Source: Lepiota brunneoincarnata (Eukaryota; Basidiomycota; Agaricomycetes; Agaricales; Agaricaceae). Taken from it: DNA of 64,000 bases. This document shows, in pieces, positions 19,658-29,815 of the stretch. A model generated the notes under the pieces. The model was not told where the DNA came from, searched no databases, and was given only the letters and a program-made list of their open reading frames with translations. Numbering within the stretch: position 1 is the stretch's first letter; each line of letters begins with the position of its first letter. Position numbers and translations under genes: made by a program. The stretch is from positions 434,001-498,000 of the forward strand of contig JAEBUN010000024.1 in assembly GCA_023014365.1 (NCBI GenBank). Reading direction: 5' to 3'.

Positions 19658-22600
19658 TCGGCGGTCCTCAGGCCTCTGCACAGACTGAGGATCGCATTGA
19701 ACTCTGCTGTGCTCCAGAGAGTTTCCGTCTCAATGCGTCCGCTCTTTCCGATCCAAACTCTCTTCATATTACATTAACTTCTCCTTTAGTTACTTTGTTA
19801 CCCTCTGTTCCCGCTCCTGTACTCTCCGCTTCGGACCCGCTTTCTACAACGGACAATGTAGTTAGTTCTGACTTTTCTTCTTCTTTTTCTCCTTTCAAAG
19901 CTCTTGTTGATAGTGGTTCTACTCACTGTTTTGTGGACTCTTCTTTCGTTCGTTCTCATAGTATTCTAACCTCGTCCATCCCGGCTATTGAACTTCGGTT
20001 ATTTGATGGGACCTCAAACGCCTACATTACGGAGCTTGCGCAACTGCCTGTATCCTTCCCCTCCGGTGAATCTATCATTTTGGACACTTATGTCACCCGG
20101 CTCGACTCTTCCTGTTCTGTGGTCTTAGGACACAACTGGCTCACCCGCTACAATCCGTTGATTGACTGGGCTTTGGGCAGTATTACTTTCCGGCCATCCC
20201 TACTCGAGAATCCTGCTTCCGTCTCTACCTGCGTCGCACCCGCATCGGCTCCGCCTATGGCCGCCCCTGACTCTCCTGACCTAGGTTCACCACCCCTGTC
20301 CGGGACCTCGTCCCAATCTGTCTCCCTTGCGAAACCGCACATCTCCTTGATAAACGCTCCTGCCTTTATCCGCGCTGCCAAGCTCCCTGGCTCCCAACAA
20401 TTCCGAATCAATCTTTCCGCCACCTCCACATCGGCCGCGTCTTCTTCTGTCTCCGATGACCCGGCTGACCTCTCGTCCATCCCCGAGGAATACCATGAGT
20501 TTGCCGATGTTTTCAGTAAATCGCGTGCTGACACACTCGCTCCACACCGCCCTTACGACCTCCAGATTAACCTAGAGGATGGCGGTCAGCCTCCGGTCGG
20601 TACCATTTACTCCCTTTCACAATCAGAGCTTGGAGCTCTACGTGATTTCATTGACGAACATTTATCTATTGGCTTCATTCGCCCCTCCACTTCTCCTCAT
20701 GGAGCCCCGGTCCTCTTCGTCAAGAAAAAGGACGGCTCCCTCTGTTTATGTGTTGATTTTAGAGGTCTCAACCGTATTACCAAGAAGGATCGCTACCCCC
20801 TTCCGCTCATCTCCGACCTCTTAGACTCCCCTCGCAAAGCTCGCGTATATACCAAAATTGACCTCCGTCACGCTTACCATCTAGTCCGCGTTGCTGACGG
20901 CGACGAATGGAAGACCGCCTTTCGGACCCGCTACGGCTCCTTCGAATGGATGGTTATGCCTTTCGGCCTCACCAATGCCCCCGCCACCTTCCAGCAGTTC
21001 ATGAACGATATATTCAAGGACATGCTCGACGTCTGCGTTACTATTTACCTTGACGACATTCTGATATACTCCGACAATCATAGTATCCATCGTGACCAAG
21101 TCAAGGAGGTCCTCAAGCGGCTCCGACAACACGGCCTATACGCCCGCCCCGACAAATGCCAATTCCACTCTGACACAGTGGAATACCTCGGCTACATTCT
21201 TTCCCCCGACGGTCTCCGAATGGACCAATCTAAGGTCAAGACCATCCAGGAGTGGCCGGAACCCAAGAAAGTCAAGGACATCCAGTCCTTCTTAGGTTTC
21301 GCCAATTTCTACCGTCGCTTCATTCACGGTTACTCCGACATCGTCGTTCCGCTCACCCGCCTCACCCGCAAAGATGTGAAATGGAATTTCACCGACGAAT
21401 GCCGCGAATCCTTCAGTTCCCTGAAAGAAGCATTCATATCCGCCCCCGTCCTCACTCCTTGGGCCCCCGATGCTCAGATCATTGTCGAGACCGACGCCTC
21501 CGACTACGCCCTTGCGGCTATCCTCTCTATCATCACCGATGACGGAGAGGTTCACCCCGTTGCATTCCATTCCCGCACCTTTAACACGGCCGAACTTAAT
21601 TATGACACCCACGACAAGGAACTCCTGGCGATATTCGAGGCTTTTCGTATCTGGCGGCACTATCTTGAGGGTGCCCCTCTTACTATTGATGTAGTCACCG
21701 ACCACAAAAACCTTGAATACTTCTGCACCACCAAAATCCTCACTCGCCGCCAAGCTCGTTGGTCCGAGTTCCTATCCCAGTTCCACCTCGTCATCCGTTT
21801 CCGACCCGGCCGCCTCGGTACCAAGCCTGACGCCCTAACTAGACGATGGGACGTCTACCCTAAAGGGGGGAATAGCGACTATGCATCGGTCAACCCGCAC
21901 AACTTCCGGCCTGTGTTCACTCATGAACAACTCGCGGCCTCCGTCCGTGCCACCACTCTTTACGCCCCTTCCCTTCGCGCAGCTGTAGTCATGGATCTCG
22001 ACCAGCTACACCGCGATATCCTCGCCGCCCTACCAGCGGATCCGACCGCTTCCGCCAACCTTGCTAGCCCAGAAGGCCGTTGGTCAGTTAATGATAAAGG
22101 TTTCCTTCTACTAGACGACAGAATCTACGTCCCTGACGCCGACAATCTCCGACTTCGGGTCCTCCAGTACAAGCATGATCATGTCCTAGCCGGACACTTC
22201 GGTCAGAACAAAACGCTAGAACTCATCTGGCGCGAATACACCTGGCCTAGTGTCCGCACCTTTGTCAAGGATTTCTGTAAGTCTTGTGTCACCTGTATGA
22301 GGTCTAAACCCCAGCGCCACCGTCCCTACGGTCTCCTCAAACAACTCCCCATTCCCGAACGCCCTTGGAATTCAATCTCCATGGACTTCATCGAAAAACT
22401 CCCCGCCTCCTCCGGCTACAACGCCATCCTAGTAATCGTTGACAGACTCACCAAGCAATCCCTCTTCATCCCGACTTATGATACCGTCACCTCCTCCGAC
22501 CTCGCCCGCCTATTCGTCCTCCACGTCTTCTCCAAGCACGGCGTACCCGAACATGTTACCTCCGACCGCGGCTCCGAATTCGTCTCCCACTTCTTCCGCT

Positions 22601-23460
22601 CATTGGGACAAGCCCTCGATATGAAGTTACATTTCACTTCGGGCTACCATCCAGAAGGCGACGGACAGACGGAACGCACCAACCAGACCCTCGAACAATA
22701 TCTTCGGGTCTACTGTAACTACCAACAGGACAATTGGTCCGAATTACTACCACTAGCCGAGTTCGCTTACAACAACGCTCCTAGTGCCACCACCGGTATC
22801 TCCCCGTTCTTCGCTAATAAAGGATACCATCCGAACATCACAGTTCATCCTGAACGCGATCTCGCCTCCGCTCGGGCCCGCCATTTTGCTGTTGACCTCG
22901 ACGACCTACACACCACCTTGAAGTCCGAAATAGCGCTAGCCCAGCAACGTTATCAGACCTCCGCCGACGCCCGCCGACTCCCCGCCCCGGACTTCAAGGT
23001 TGGACAAAAGGTATTCGTGAAAGCCCAATTCTTCCACACCACCCGTCCCTCCAAAAAACTCTCCGAAAAGTACCTTGGGCCTTATGAGATCATTGCACGA
23101 GCAGGTACTCACTCCCTTACACTCCGACTTCCCGACTCCATGCGTGGAGTACACCCAGTCTTCCATGTTTCCATGCTCGAACCAGCCACACCTAACACCA
23201 TACCCGCCCGATCGGATCCGCCGCCCGCGCCGGTTTCCATTGACGGTGAACCAGAATACGAGATTGCCCGCATCGTCGACTCTAAGATCGATCGGCGCCG
23301 CGCGTGCAAGCTCCTCTATAAAGTCATCTGGTTAGGTTACGAAGACACTGAAGAAGAGTCCTCGTGGTTGCCAGCCACCGAGCTTGAACATGCTATAGAT
23401 CTCGTAGAGGCTTTTCATTCCTCTTACCCTGCAAAGCCTGGTCCTCTTCACTCACTTTGA
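19597..23460 (+). CDS. pol: Pol polyprotein, gypsy element 2
   Basis: Open from 19597 (after a TAA at 19594) to 23460, in -1 relative to gag. The first in-frame ATG comes late, supporting a fusion. Domains are: protease (ALVDSGSTHCFVD); RT (box ITIYLDDILIYSD, VDFRGLNRITKKDRYPLPLI); RNase H (IIVETDASDYALAAIL); integrase with an HHCC region (HFGQNKTLELI...CVTCMRSK) and acid residues in ISMDFIEKLP, VTSDRGSEFV and YHPEGDGQTERTN; and a C-terminal chromodomain-like part (EYEIARIVDSK...YKVIWLGYEDTEEESSW). All catalytic residues are present, so it is probably active. It is similar in layout to element 1 but clearly a separate family. Confidence 0.95.
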   Translation, partial: RPTGSDFRDRCAGSPELGKIVGGPQASAQTEDRIELCCAPESFRLNASALSDPNSLHITLTSPLVTLLPSVPAPVLSASDPLSTTDNVVSSDFSSSFSPFKALVDSGSTHCFVDSSFVRSHSILTSSIPAIELRLFDGTSNAYITELAQLPVSFPSGESIILDTYVTRLDSSCSVVLGHNWLTRYNPLIDWALGSITFRPSLLENPASVSTCVAPASAPPMAAPDSPDLGSPPLSGTSSQSVSLAKPHISLINAPAFIRAAKLPGSQQFRINLSATSTSAASSSVSDDPADLSSIPEEYHEFADVFSKSRADTLAPHRPYDLQINLEDGGQPPVGTIYSLSQSELGALRDFIDEHLSIGFIRPSTSPHGAPVLFVKKKDGSLCLCVDFRGLNRITKKDRYPLPLISDLLDSPRKARVYTKIDLRHAYHLVRVADGDEWKTAFRTRYGSFEWMVMPFGLTNAPATFQQFMNDIFKDMLDVCVTIYLDDILIYSDNHSIHRDQVKEVLKRLRQHGLYARPDKCQFHSDTVEYLGYILSPDGLRMDQSKVKTIQEWPEPKKVKDIQSFLGFANFYRRFIHGYSDIVVPLTRLTRKDVKWNFTDECRESFSSLKEAFISAPVLTPWAPDAQIIVETDASDYALAAILSIITDDGEVHPVAFHSRTFNTAELNYDTHDKELLAIFEAFRIWRHYLEGAPLTIDVVTDHKNLEYFCTTKILTRRQARWSEFLSQFHLVIRFRPGRLGTKPDALTRRWDVYPKGGNSDYASVNPHNFRPVFTHEQLAASVRATTLYAPSLRAAVVMDLDQLHRDILAALPADPTASANLASPEGRWSVNDKGFLLLDDRIYVPDADNLRLRVLQYKHDHVLAGHFGQNKTLELIWREYTWPSVRTFVKDFCKSCVTCMRSKPQRHRPYGLLKQLPIPERPWNSISMDFIEKLPASSGYNAILVIVDRLTKQSLFIPTYDTVTSSDLARLFVLHVFSKHGVPEHVTSDRGSEFVSHFFRSLGQALDMKLHFTSGYHPEGDGQTERTNQTLEQYLRVYCNYQQDNWSELLPLAEFAYNNAPSATTGISPFFANKGYHPNITVHPERDLASARARHFAVDLDDLHTTLKSEIALAQQRYQTSADARRLPAPDFKVGQKVFVKAQFFHTTRPSKKLSEKYLGPYEIIARAGTHSLTLRLPDSMRGVHPVFHVSMLEPATPNTIPARSDPPPAPVSIDGEPEYEIARIVDSKIDRRRACKLLYKVIWLGYEDTEEESSWLPATELEHAIDLVEAFHSSYPAKPGPLHSL

Positions 23461-23529
23461 GTTACTGACCACACATCACACCAAGAAACAACCATGTATT
23501 AAACAAACCCAAAAAACAACCCCGTACAA

Positions 23530-24615
23530 CTACCTATCGGTGTCGTCTCCAGAGAGCCCGGGCGACCCATTCACTTCTTCCATCAAATCCTGCACCTCCT
23601 CCTCCGAAGCGGGCCCGACACTCCCCTCCGAACCCTCCGTCTCCGAAAAATTTCCACTCGACCAATTTCCGTCCACCTGAGCCTCCCAACGCCGTAGTTG
23701 CTCGTAGCGGCCAGCAAGCGACCCCATCTTGTCGACCTTTTCCCCCAACCGAGCGATGGACCGCTCAATTCGCACCTCCAGGGTGTAGATTTTCTTGACG
23801 GTCTCCTGGTGCCTTTCTTCGATGAGCCGTTTCAACTCTACAAGGTCCATCAATTGGCATCCATCATAATACAGGATTCCTTACTCACCTTCGAATTGCT
23901 GGCCCGACAAACCTCTGGCTCCGCTCGGCTCCGTCTCTTCTTGACCCCCGCATCGTTTCTTCATTTTGCTACACCGTCGGCAACTCCTAGTGTTGCTGGG
24001 GCCTTTGTCAGCAATTATCATCGTAGATACTCTTGTATTTACTTACCCACCGGCAATCTCGCACCGGACCTCATCCCGCTGACATCTCCAGCACGGGTTA
24101 TCGCCTCCGAATACGTGTTTGTTGCCCCGCCGCGGGGCCGCCCTCGCCTTTCCTTTTCCCTTTCCCTTTACCTCCGAACCTTCGGAGTCCTCCTCCTCCT
24201 CCTCCTCTTCGTCCCTCGCCGCGTCATCGCCCGTGTAATTTGGGTCGGACTCTTCATGGTCGACTTCCATAGGCTGCTCCGGCAGGCGGCTGGATGAAGC
24301 TGTCGTAGTCATCGCGACGAGTCGGGCCCGGATCGCCCGACGTTCGTCCTCAGCAGCTTCCTCTTGCTGTCGCCTGATCTCTTCCGCCCGTCGCTCCCTT
24401 GCCCGCTCCTCCGCTTGCCGTTGACGCAGTTCAATCATCCGTCGCCGTTCTTCCTCTTGGCGCTCTACCGCCAATCGCCGTTCCTCCTCTCGCCGTTCCT
24501 CCTCTTCCAACCTCTCGATCTCCAGCCGCATCCGCTCCTCCTGCTCCGCCTTTTCCCTCAGTAACTGCGCCTTGCGCTCCGCCGCGGTTGGTTGTCGAGA
24601 CGATTGGCTGCTCAT
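23530..24615 (-). CDS. Antisense spliced accessory gene in gypsy element 2: Zn(II)2Cys6-like coiled-coil protein
   Basis: The three exons on the minus strand are 24615-24047, 23986-23889 and 23837-23530, giving 324 residues. Intron 1 (60 nt, gtaagt...CTGAC...ctag) and intron 2 (51 nt, gtgagt...gtag) both join in frame. Residues about 15-110 are an Arg/Glu-rich coiled coil, and a Glu run and KGKGKGK basic patch follow. Cysteines 175, 178, 185, 192, 195 and 202 (CWRCQRDEVRC + CRRCSKMKKRC) have the spacing CX2CX6CX6CX2CX6C of fungal zinc-cluster DNA-binding proteins. The second half of the cluster exists only after splicing. Exon 3 is another helical segment (LKRLIEERHQETVKKIYTLE) with an acidic tail. 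A TATAAAAA box lies about 50 nt upstream. A role in regulating the element, targeting it or countering silencing is speculation. Confidence 0.75.
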
Positions 24616-24664
24616 GGTGGTAGGAGGTCAAGTTGTGTATTTCCGGACCGAACCAGTTCGCCGG

Positions 24665-24672
24665 TTTTTATA
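24665..24672 (-). promoter_or_regulatory. TATA box of the antisense gene
   Basis: On the minus strand this reads TATAAAAA, about 50 nt upstream of the ATG at 24615. It lies outside the LTR, so the antisense gene appears to have a promoter separate from that of the element. Confidence 0.6.
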
Positions 24673-24734
24673 CTTGGGCGGATGTCTTCCGATGGACCCG
24701 GTCTGGACCGCCTAGGGCCTCGAGGCTCGGCCCT

Positions 24735-24744
24735 AAAGGGGGGG
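24735..24744 (+). other. Polypurine tract of gypsy element 2
   Basis: AAAGGGGGGG lies 3 nt before the 3' LTR (TGTCAT at 24748). This is the usual primer site for plus-strand DNA synthesis. Confidence 0.85.
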
Positions 24745-24747
24745 CAC

Positions 24748-25398
24748 TGTCATATCCATGCCAACTATAAGTCTAATCACTTAAACTTCGGCTTCTCGAC
24801 TCCACGTGTGTTCCACACAACAACCCTCTGCCCTCCGACTCGGCCCCGACTCACTCCGACCGCAACCCACTGCCCCGATCACGCGACCACCTCCACACGT
24901 GCCGTGGTCACCTGAACCTCGCTGTCTCTATTTCCCCGTCTCCATTTCCCGTCCGTAGTCAAGATACGTTACCAGTCTCCATACCCGTACCGGTCTCCAT
25001 TTCGTTTGTAATCCGTTTGTAACCATATGGGTCTCCGCTTCACTCCGCACGTAGTCAGTACGAGTCATAGTTCGTAAGGCCAGTAGTATATATACCGTAG
25101 GTACTTGGCTTGTACTCCTCAGTCTGATAATCGAATCGAGCAGCGGACCAGCTCCCTGTTCCATATCCTCTCCTCTCTTCTGCCTTGCTCCGCTTCGGCT
25201 CCGACTTCCTGAAATACGGACTAGGACAGTAGGAGGGCACAGCACATAAGCTGAGGCCGCAAGTCCAACCCCCCGCCCGACGTACTCCGCCTCGGTCCCG
25301 AAGTCTACGTACTGACTTCGCCCTGTCCCCTGGTTACCTTATACCAAGGATACCACCCCGACCCTCCGCTTCGGTCCCGACCCGCACCGGCTCTAACA
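24748..25398 (+). repeat. 3' LTR of gypsy element 2
   Basis: 651 bp, identical to the 5' LTR except for four CpG-context transitions. It is followed by CTATA (25399-25403), the second copy of the target duplication, and then by the interrupted copia integrase. Confidence 0.97.
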
Positions 25399-25403
25399 CT
25401 ATA

Positions 25404-26560
25404 CAAACTAGTCAAAGAAGCAGAGGAAGCAAACGTGGTGGCTAAACCACTTAGCTTAGACATGTTACACTGACAGCTGGGCCACATCGCTGCTGGTGCA
25501 GCCTGGAAACTTGTCCATGATGGTCTGGTGGCTGGCCTGAGGCTAGAGGACAGAGCCAATGTTGATTTCTTCTGCAAGTCATGTGCCTATGGCAAGGCAA
25601 CTCAGCTGCCAATTTCAAAGGCACAGGAGGGTGAACAAGCATCCACTTTTGGACAGGAGGTTCATTCTGATGTATGAGGACCTGCATGAGTAGAGACAAA
25701 GAGGGGAAAGTGCTACTATGTAACGTTTATCGATGATTTTTCAAGGTGGACCCATATTGACTTTCTCTCCAACAAATCCGATGTTTTTGAGGCCTACCAA
25801 AATTTCAATGCATGGTGCAAGACACAATTCAGTACCCAAGTTAAGGTGTTGCATTTGGATAGGGGAGGGGAGTACACTACAACCGAATTTCAGTCCTACT
25901 TGAAATCCCAAGGCACAGAGACCGAACTCACAGTACACAATACACCCCAACACAATGGTGTTGCTGAAAGCTGAAATCGTACAATTGTCAAACATACACA
26001 TGCACTACTGCATGCTAGCCATTGCCCATGTTGTCTGGCTGATGACTAGGACAGGCACTTGAGCAGTCAAGGGCAAAACACCTTTTGAGGTGTTGTACAG
26101 TTGTAAACTGGACCTAAGGGTGATATGTGAGTGGGGTAAAGAAGTATGGGTACACCAGGCAGGTGGGGACAAGCTCAGAGGATGAGCAAAGAAGGGGAGA
26201 TGGGTGGCATATGATGCCAAGAGCAATGGCTCCCACATTTATTTTCTGGACATAGGTGCTGTAAAAATCAAACAAAATTTTTGGTTTATTAATACAGGTC
26301 ATCCCAGGCTCAAAGGGGAGCATTCACCTGTGAGCAAGCCTCAAAACAACCCCCCACACAGCCCCAACACCCCAGCAAACCCCCCAAACAAGACACCAGA
26401 TGCACCAGATCAGCATCCAGCTGATCCCACCAAGCCTACAGTGAATCCTGCCAAAAACAGCACTCCAAACAATGCTAGCCCTGAGGAGACACCTAGCAAG
26501 GGTGACCTACACCCCCAACAACCCCAATGAGCTTGAAACCCAAGCACCAAGGGATATCCT
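25404..26560 (+). pseudogene. Copia integrase and linker region, broken
   Basis: Read in one frame the region gives a GAG-pre-integrase zinc site (LH*QLGH, FCKSCAYGKATQLP) and an integrase core (HSDV*GPA*VETKRG, FIDDFSRWTHIDFL, LHLDRGGEYTTTEF, HNTPQHNGVAES*NRT). The DDE acids are still present. In-frame TGA stops lie at 25471, 25675, 25687 and 25972. After about 26,040 the frame breaks up into a Pro-rich linker (NTPANPPNKTPDAPDQ) with more stops. It is not functional. Confidence 0.8.
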
Positions 26561-27613
26561 AGAAGGGTGAGCAGTCACCCTAGCTGAAGAACTGGACTGG
26601 GCAGATGTACATGTCATAGTGGCTGATATTGAGGAAACAGAGGGCCTGGAACCAGGGAGCCTGCAGGAAGTGAGGAAACGAGCCAACTGGGAGCTGTGGA
26701 AAAGAGCCATGGAGGAAGAACTCATCATGTTGGGTGATGCCAGAATGTGGGAACTTGTTGATCCACCAATTGGAGCTAACATCATTGGCTCAAAATGGGT
26801 TTTTAAAGCTAAGAAGGATGCTGCTGGCAATGTTGTCCATTACAAGGTCTGTCTTGTCACCCAAGGATTTTCCCAAGTCCCCAGAGTTGATTATTTTGAC
26901 ACTTTTGCACCTGTGGCATGACTCACATCTATCTGGACAGTTCTAGCAATTGCTGCCACCCGTAACTATGAGATCCATCAGATCGATATCAAGGGTGCAT
27001 ACCTAAATGGGAAATTAGGCCCTGGTGAGATGATCTATATGCAGCAACCACCCAGTTTCACATCCACCACCCACCCACATCACGTTTGCCACCTCAAGAA
27101 GACCCTCTACAGTCTCAAGCAGTCTGGCTGATGATGGTACCAATGTTTATGCGAGATTTTGGTTGATCACCTGGGCTTTTCATGCTGTGAGGTTGACCAG
27201 AGCATATTCTTCAAGATTGTGGCACCAGATCTCACCATAATCCTAGTGCATGTTGATGACTGTACTCTTGTTGTGTCTACTATTTTGCTGATTGACTGGG
27301 TGAAGGATGGAGTGCAAAAATTCATCAAAATTACAGATCTGGGAGAGATCCACTGGCTTTGGGGATCGAAGTGAAGAGGGATAAGGAACAGGGTAAGCTC
27401 ATGCTATCCCAATGTTCCTATGTCGATGCTTTGCTCAGACGTTATGGTTTCAACAACAAGAAACTGGTTAGCACCCCCATGGATCCTGCCATCTGCCTAA
27501 CAAGTGAGCAATTGCCTCAAACAACTTCAGACATTGCTCACATGGCCCGGAAGCCTTATCAAGAGGCCATTGGCATGCTTATGTACACCGCCCTCGGAAC
27601 ACAACCAGATATA
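26561..27613 (+). pseudogene. Copia reverse transcriptase, 5' part, broken by stops and by the mariner insertion
   Basis: The conserved RT opening (ELWKRAMEEELIML, IIGSKWVFKAKKDA, QGFSQVPRVDYFDTFAPVA) is followed by a TGA at 26919 where Arg is usual (APVARL). Later come IHQIDIKGAYLNG, LKKTLYSLKQSG with two adjacent TGA codons (27129-27134) where RR is usual, the catalytic HVDDCTLVV box, and a one-base frame change near 27,360. The RT is cut at GTQPDI (27,611) by the Tc1/mariner element. Confidence 0.85.
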
Positions 27614-27828
27614 CAGTGGGTCAAAAAACTGTCCCAATGTTTTCACCATTTGGAAAGATCAGCTAATAGTGGACCAAGGTGATTATGTAAATACTTGGGA
27701 AAATAGAGAATGATAATATGGCATATTGAAATCCTGACTCCGTTTAAATCACGTGATTCGTCCGAGAAGTAATGGATCAATTAATTATTTGAAATATTAA
27801 CTCATTGGGACAGTTTTTTGACCCTCTG
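27614..27828 (+). repeat. Left 215-bp terminal inverted repeat of the mariner element
   Basis: It begins with the terminal motif TCAAAAAACTGTCCCAATG and ends (27803-27828) with the same motif inverted (CATTGGGACAGTTTTTTGACC). The repeat is thus itself a small foldback unit. Confidence 0.85.
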
Positions 27829-28329
27829 TCATTTTCCTAAAATCTGGTGTTGGACAGGCCAAATCAATACCAAATCAAGTGTGGGGATAACAAAAATTGT
27901 CATGTGACCTCTTCTATATCACATGATCATATTGAAATCACTTCAACTATCTTTTCTTCTTACCATTACATCATAGAAGTTATATCTTTTACCCAGTGCT
28001 CTCAAGTCATTTTTGTTCTTCAGAATGGCTATTCCCTGCAATAAACTCAGTCCAGACTGGTCTAGGCAAGAGTACTATTGAGCACATCATGAAAGAAGTT
28101 GATTAAGATGAGGAAAACAATAAAGGAGGACAATCCTCCATGCTATCTTCTCAGAATAAATAATCAATAATTGACTAAATCACCACTGGGAAGCTGGACA
28201 ATGCTGTTCAAGCTACCCAATTCATACACTCTATCCCCCCTGCTCCTGTCACACTTCAAATAATCTGAAATATGCTCAAAAAGAACAATTTCTGGTCTGT
28301 TGTTAAGACCAAATAACCTCTTCTTAAGA

Positions 28330-28980
28330 AGCAACACTGAACTGCTCACTTCAGATTGCCCACAAGCATAAAGATTGGACAGTGGGAGATTGGAAACAGA
28401 TATTATGGACAGATAAAACAAAAATCAACAAGCATGGGTCATATGGGAAGATGTATAAGGGGGGAAGGACTCTCAGACAAGACTATTTTTCTTACTATTA
28501 AGCATGAAGGTGGTGGTACCATCATGGTATGGCAGGCTATGGGGTGGAAAGGAGTAGGAATGCTAGTGGAGGTTGAGAGGATCATAGATGTAGAGCAGTA
28601 CTGTGAGATTTTGGAATATGGGATGGTGAATAGCTTTGAAACTTTGGAGATGGAGGAGGAGGAGCAGATATTCTAGTAGGATAATAATCCAAAATACAAG
28701 TCTAAAGGGGCAATAGAGTGGTTTGAAGATAACAATATGTAAGTTCTACTATGGCCAGCACAATCTCCTGACTCCATATCCATTGAACACCTCTGAATAT
28801 ACTTAAAGAACCAGTTGAAGGGATATGAGAAACTACCTGAGGGAATACATCAATTATGGGACAGGTTGGTGGTAAAGTGAAATAGGATTGCTGCAGAAAG
28901 ATGTCAAAAGCTTATAGAAAGCATGACCAGAAGGCTCAAGGCAGTTATTAAGGCAAAAGGAGGCAATTCAACATATTAAT
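28330..28980 (+). pseudogene. Tc1/mariner transposase fragment
   Basis: In interrupted frames: a WTDKTKI first-acid block, KHEGGGTIMVWQAMGWKGVG (the Tc1 'GGGSIMVWG' block), YCEILEYGM, QDNNPKYKSKGAIEWF (second acid) and WPAQSPDSISIEHL (third acid region). Stops at 28,676, 28,740 and 28,796 and the lack of an N-terminal helix-turn-helix region show that it is dead. Confidence 0.8.
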
Positions 28981-28991
28981 TAGGTAGATGA

Positions 28992-29206
28992 TAGAGGGTC
29001 AAAAAACTGTCCCAATGAGTTAATATTTTAAATCATTAATTGATTCATTACCTCTCGGACGAATCACGTGATTTAAACGGATTCAGGATCCCAATATGCT
29101 ATATTATTATTGTCTATTTTCCCAAGTATTTACGTAATCACCTTGGTCCACTATTAGCTGATCTTTCCAAATGGTGAAAACATTGGGACAGTTTTTTGAT
29201 CCACTG
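28992..29206 (-). repeat. Right 215-bp terminal inverted repeat of the mariner element
   Basis: This is the inverted copy of the left repeat with about ten substitutions. It again has the motif at both its inner (28992-29017) and outer edge. Confidence 0.85.
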
Positions 29207-29790
29207 TAGCATACACTGTTCAAGTTCTCTCGAAATTCATGAAGAACCCCAGAGAGGCACACTGGGAAGTGGTTAGGCGAGTTTTTCGGTACCTGAAGGG
29301 TACACAGGACCTATGGTTGACTTACAGAGGCACTGGGGAAGGCCTCAAAGGCTACACTGATGCTGATGGCAACATGGCAGAGGATTGCCAAGCTACCTCT
29401 GGGTATGCGTTCCTCATCAATGGTGGGGCTGTTTCTTGGAGCACCAAGCAACAAGAAATTGTCACTTTATCCACAACAGAATCCAAGTGCGTAACCACTA
29501 CTCATGCCTCAAAGGAAGCCCTGTGGCTTTGTTTGCTTATGTCACAGATTTTTGACACTGCTGTCCCCTCTACCATGATTTTTTCAGACAACCAATCTGC
29601 CATTGCACTCAGTAAAGACCACCAGTACCATGCACAAATGAAACATATTGATGTTCACTATCATTTCATTCACTGGATCATCGAAGAGGGCAAAATCTGA
29701 CTCATTTATTGCCCCACTGAGGACATGGTAGCCGACGTCTTCACCAAAGTGCTCCCCTCACCAAAAGTCAAGCATTTCATGTGAGAACTC
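29207..29790 (+). pseudogene. Copia RT end and RNase H, 3' part
   Basis: AYTVQVLSKFMKNPREAHW continues the interrupted RT. The RNase H part follows: YTDADGNMAEDCQATSGYAF, VSWSTKQQEIVTLSTTESK, SDNQSAIALSKDHQYHAQMKHIDVHYHFI. A TGA at 29,698 again falls where a coding residue is expected, and the normal copia C-terminus (MVADVFTKVLPSPKVKHFM) continues after it. Confidence 0.85.
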
Positions 29791-29815
29791 GGACTCACTA
29801 CAGTTTGGGGGGGAG

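Larger units (their letters stand above)
17547..25398 (+). mobile_element. Complete Ty3/gypsy chromodomain retrotransposon, element 2
   Basis: A full element of 7852 bp with two 651-bp LTRs (TGTCATATCC...CTCTAACA). It is flanked by the 5-bp duplication CTATA at 17542-17546 and 25399-25403. The LTRs differ at only four positions, so insertion is recent. Internal order is self-priming PBS, gag, pol (overlapping in -1), an antisense accessory gene, polypurine tract, LTR. All reading frames are intact. It inserted into an older copia element between protease and integrase. Confidence 0.97.
27614..29206 (+). mobile_element. Tc1/mariner-family DNA transposon, defective
   Basis: 1593 bp, ends CAGTGG(G/A)TCAAAAAACTGTCCCAATG as terminal inverted repeats, flanked by TA (27612-27613 and 29207-29208). 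The terminal repeats are about 215 bp and nearly identical. The body encodes a broken transposase. Removing the element plus one TA joins GTQPDI to AYTVQ, a conserved copia RT sequence, which proves the insertion point. Confidence 0.9.

Noticed and set aside
24043..24615. Antisense ORF as low-complexity noise from the repeated CTC/CGC pattern
   Set aside because: The repetitive part could be noise, but two in-frame introns, the assembled six-cysteine spacing and a TATA box together argue for a real gene.
25404..27134. TGA stops in the copia element as evidence of codon reassignment
   Set aside because: Host genes here end normally in TGA, and the TGA codons fall on former CGA sites, so deamination explains them.
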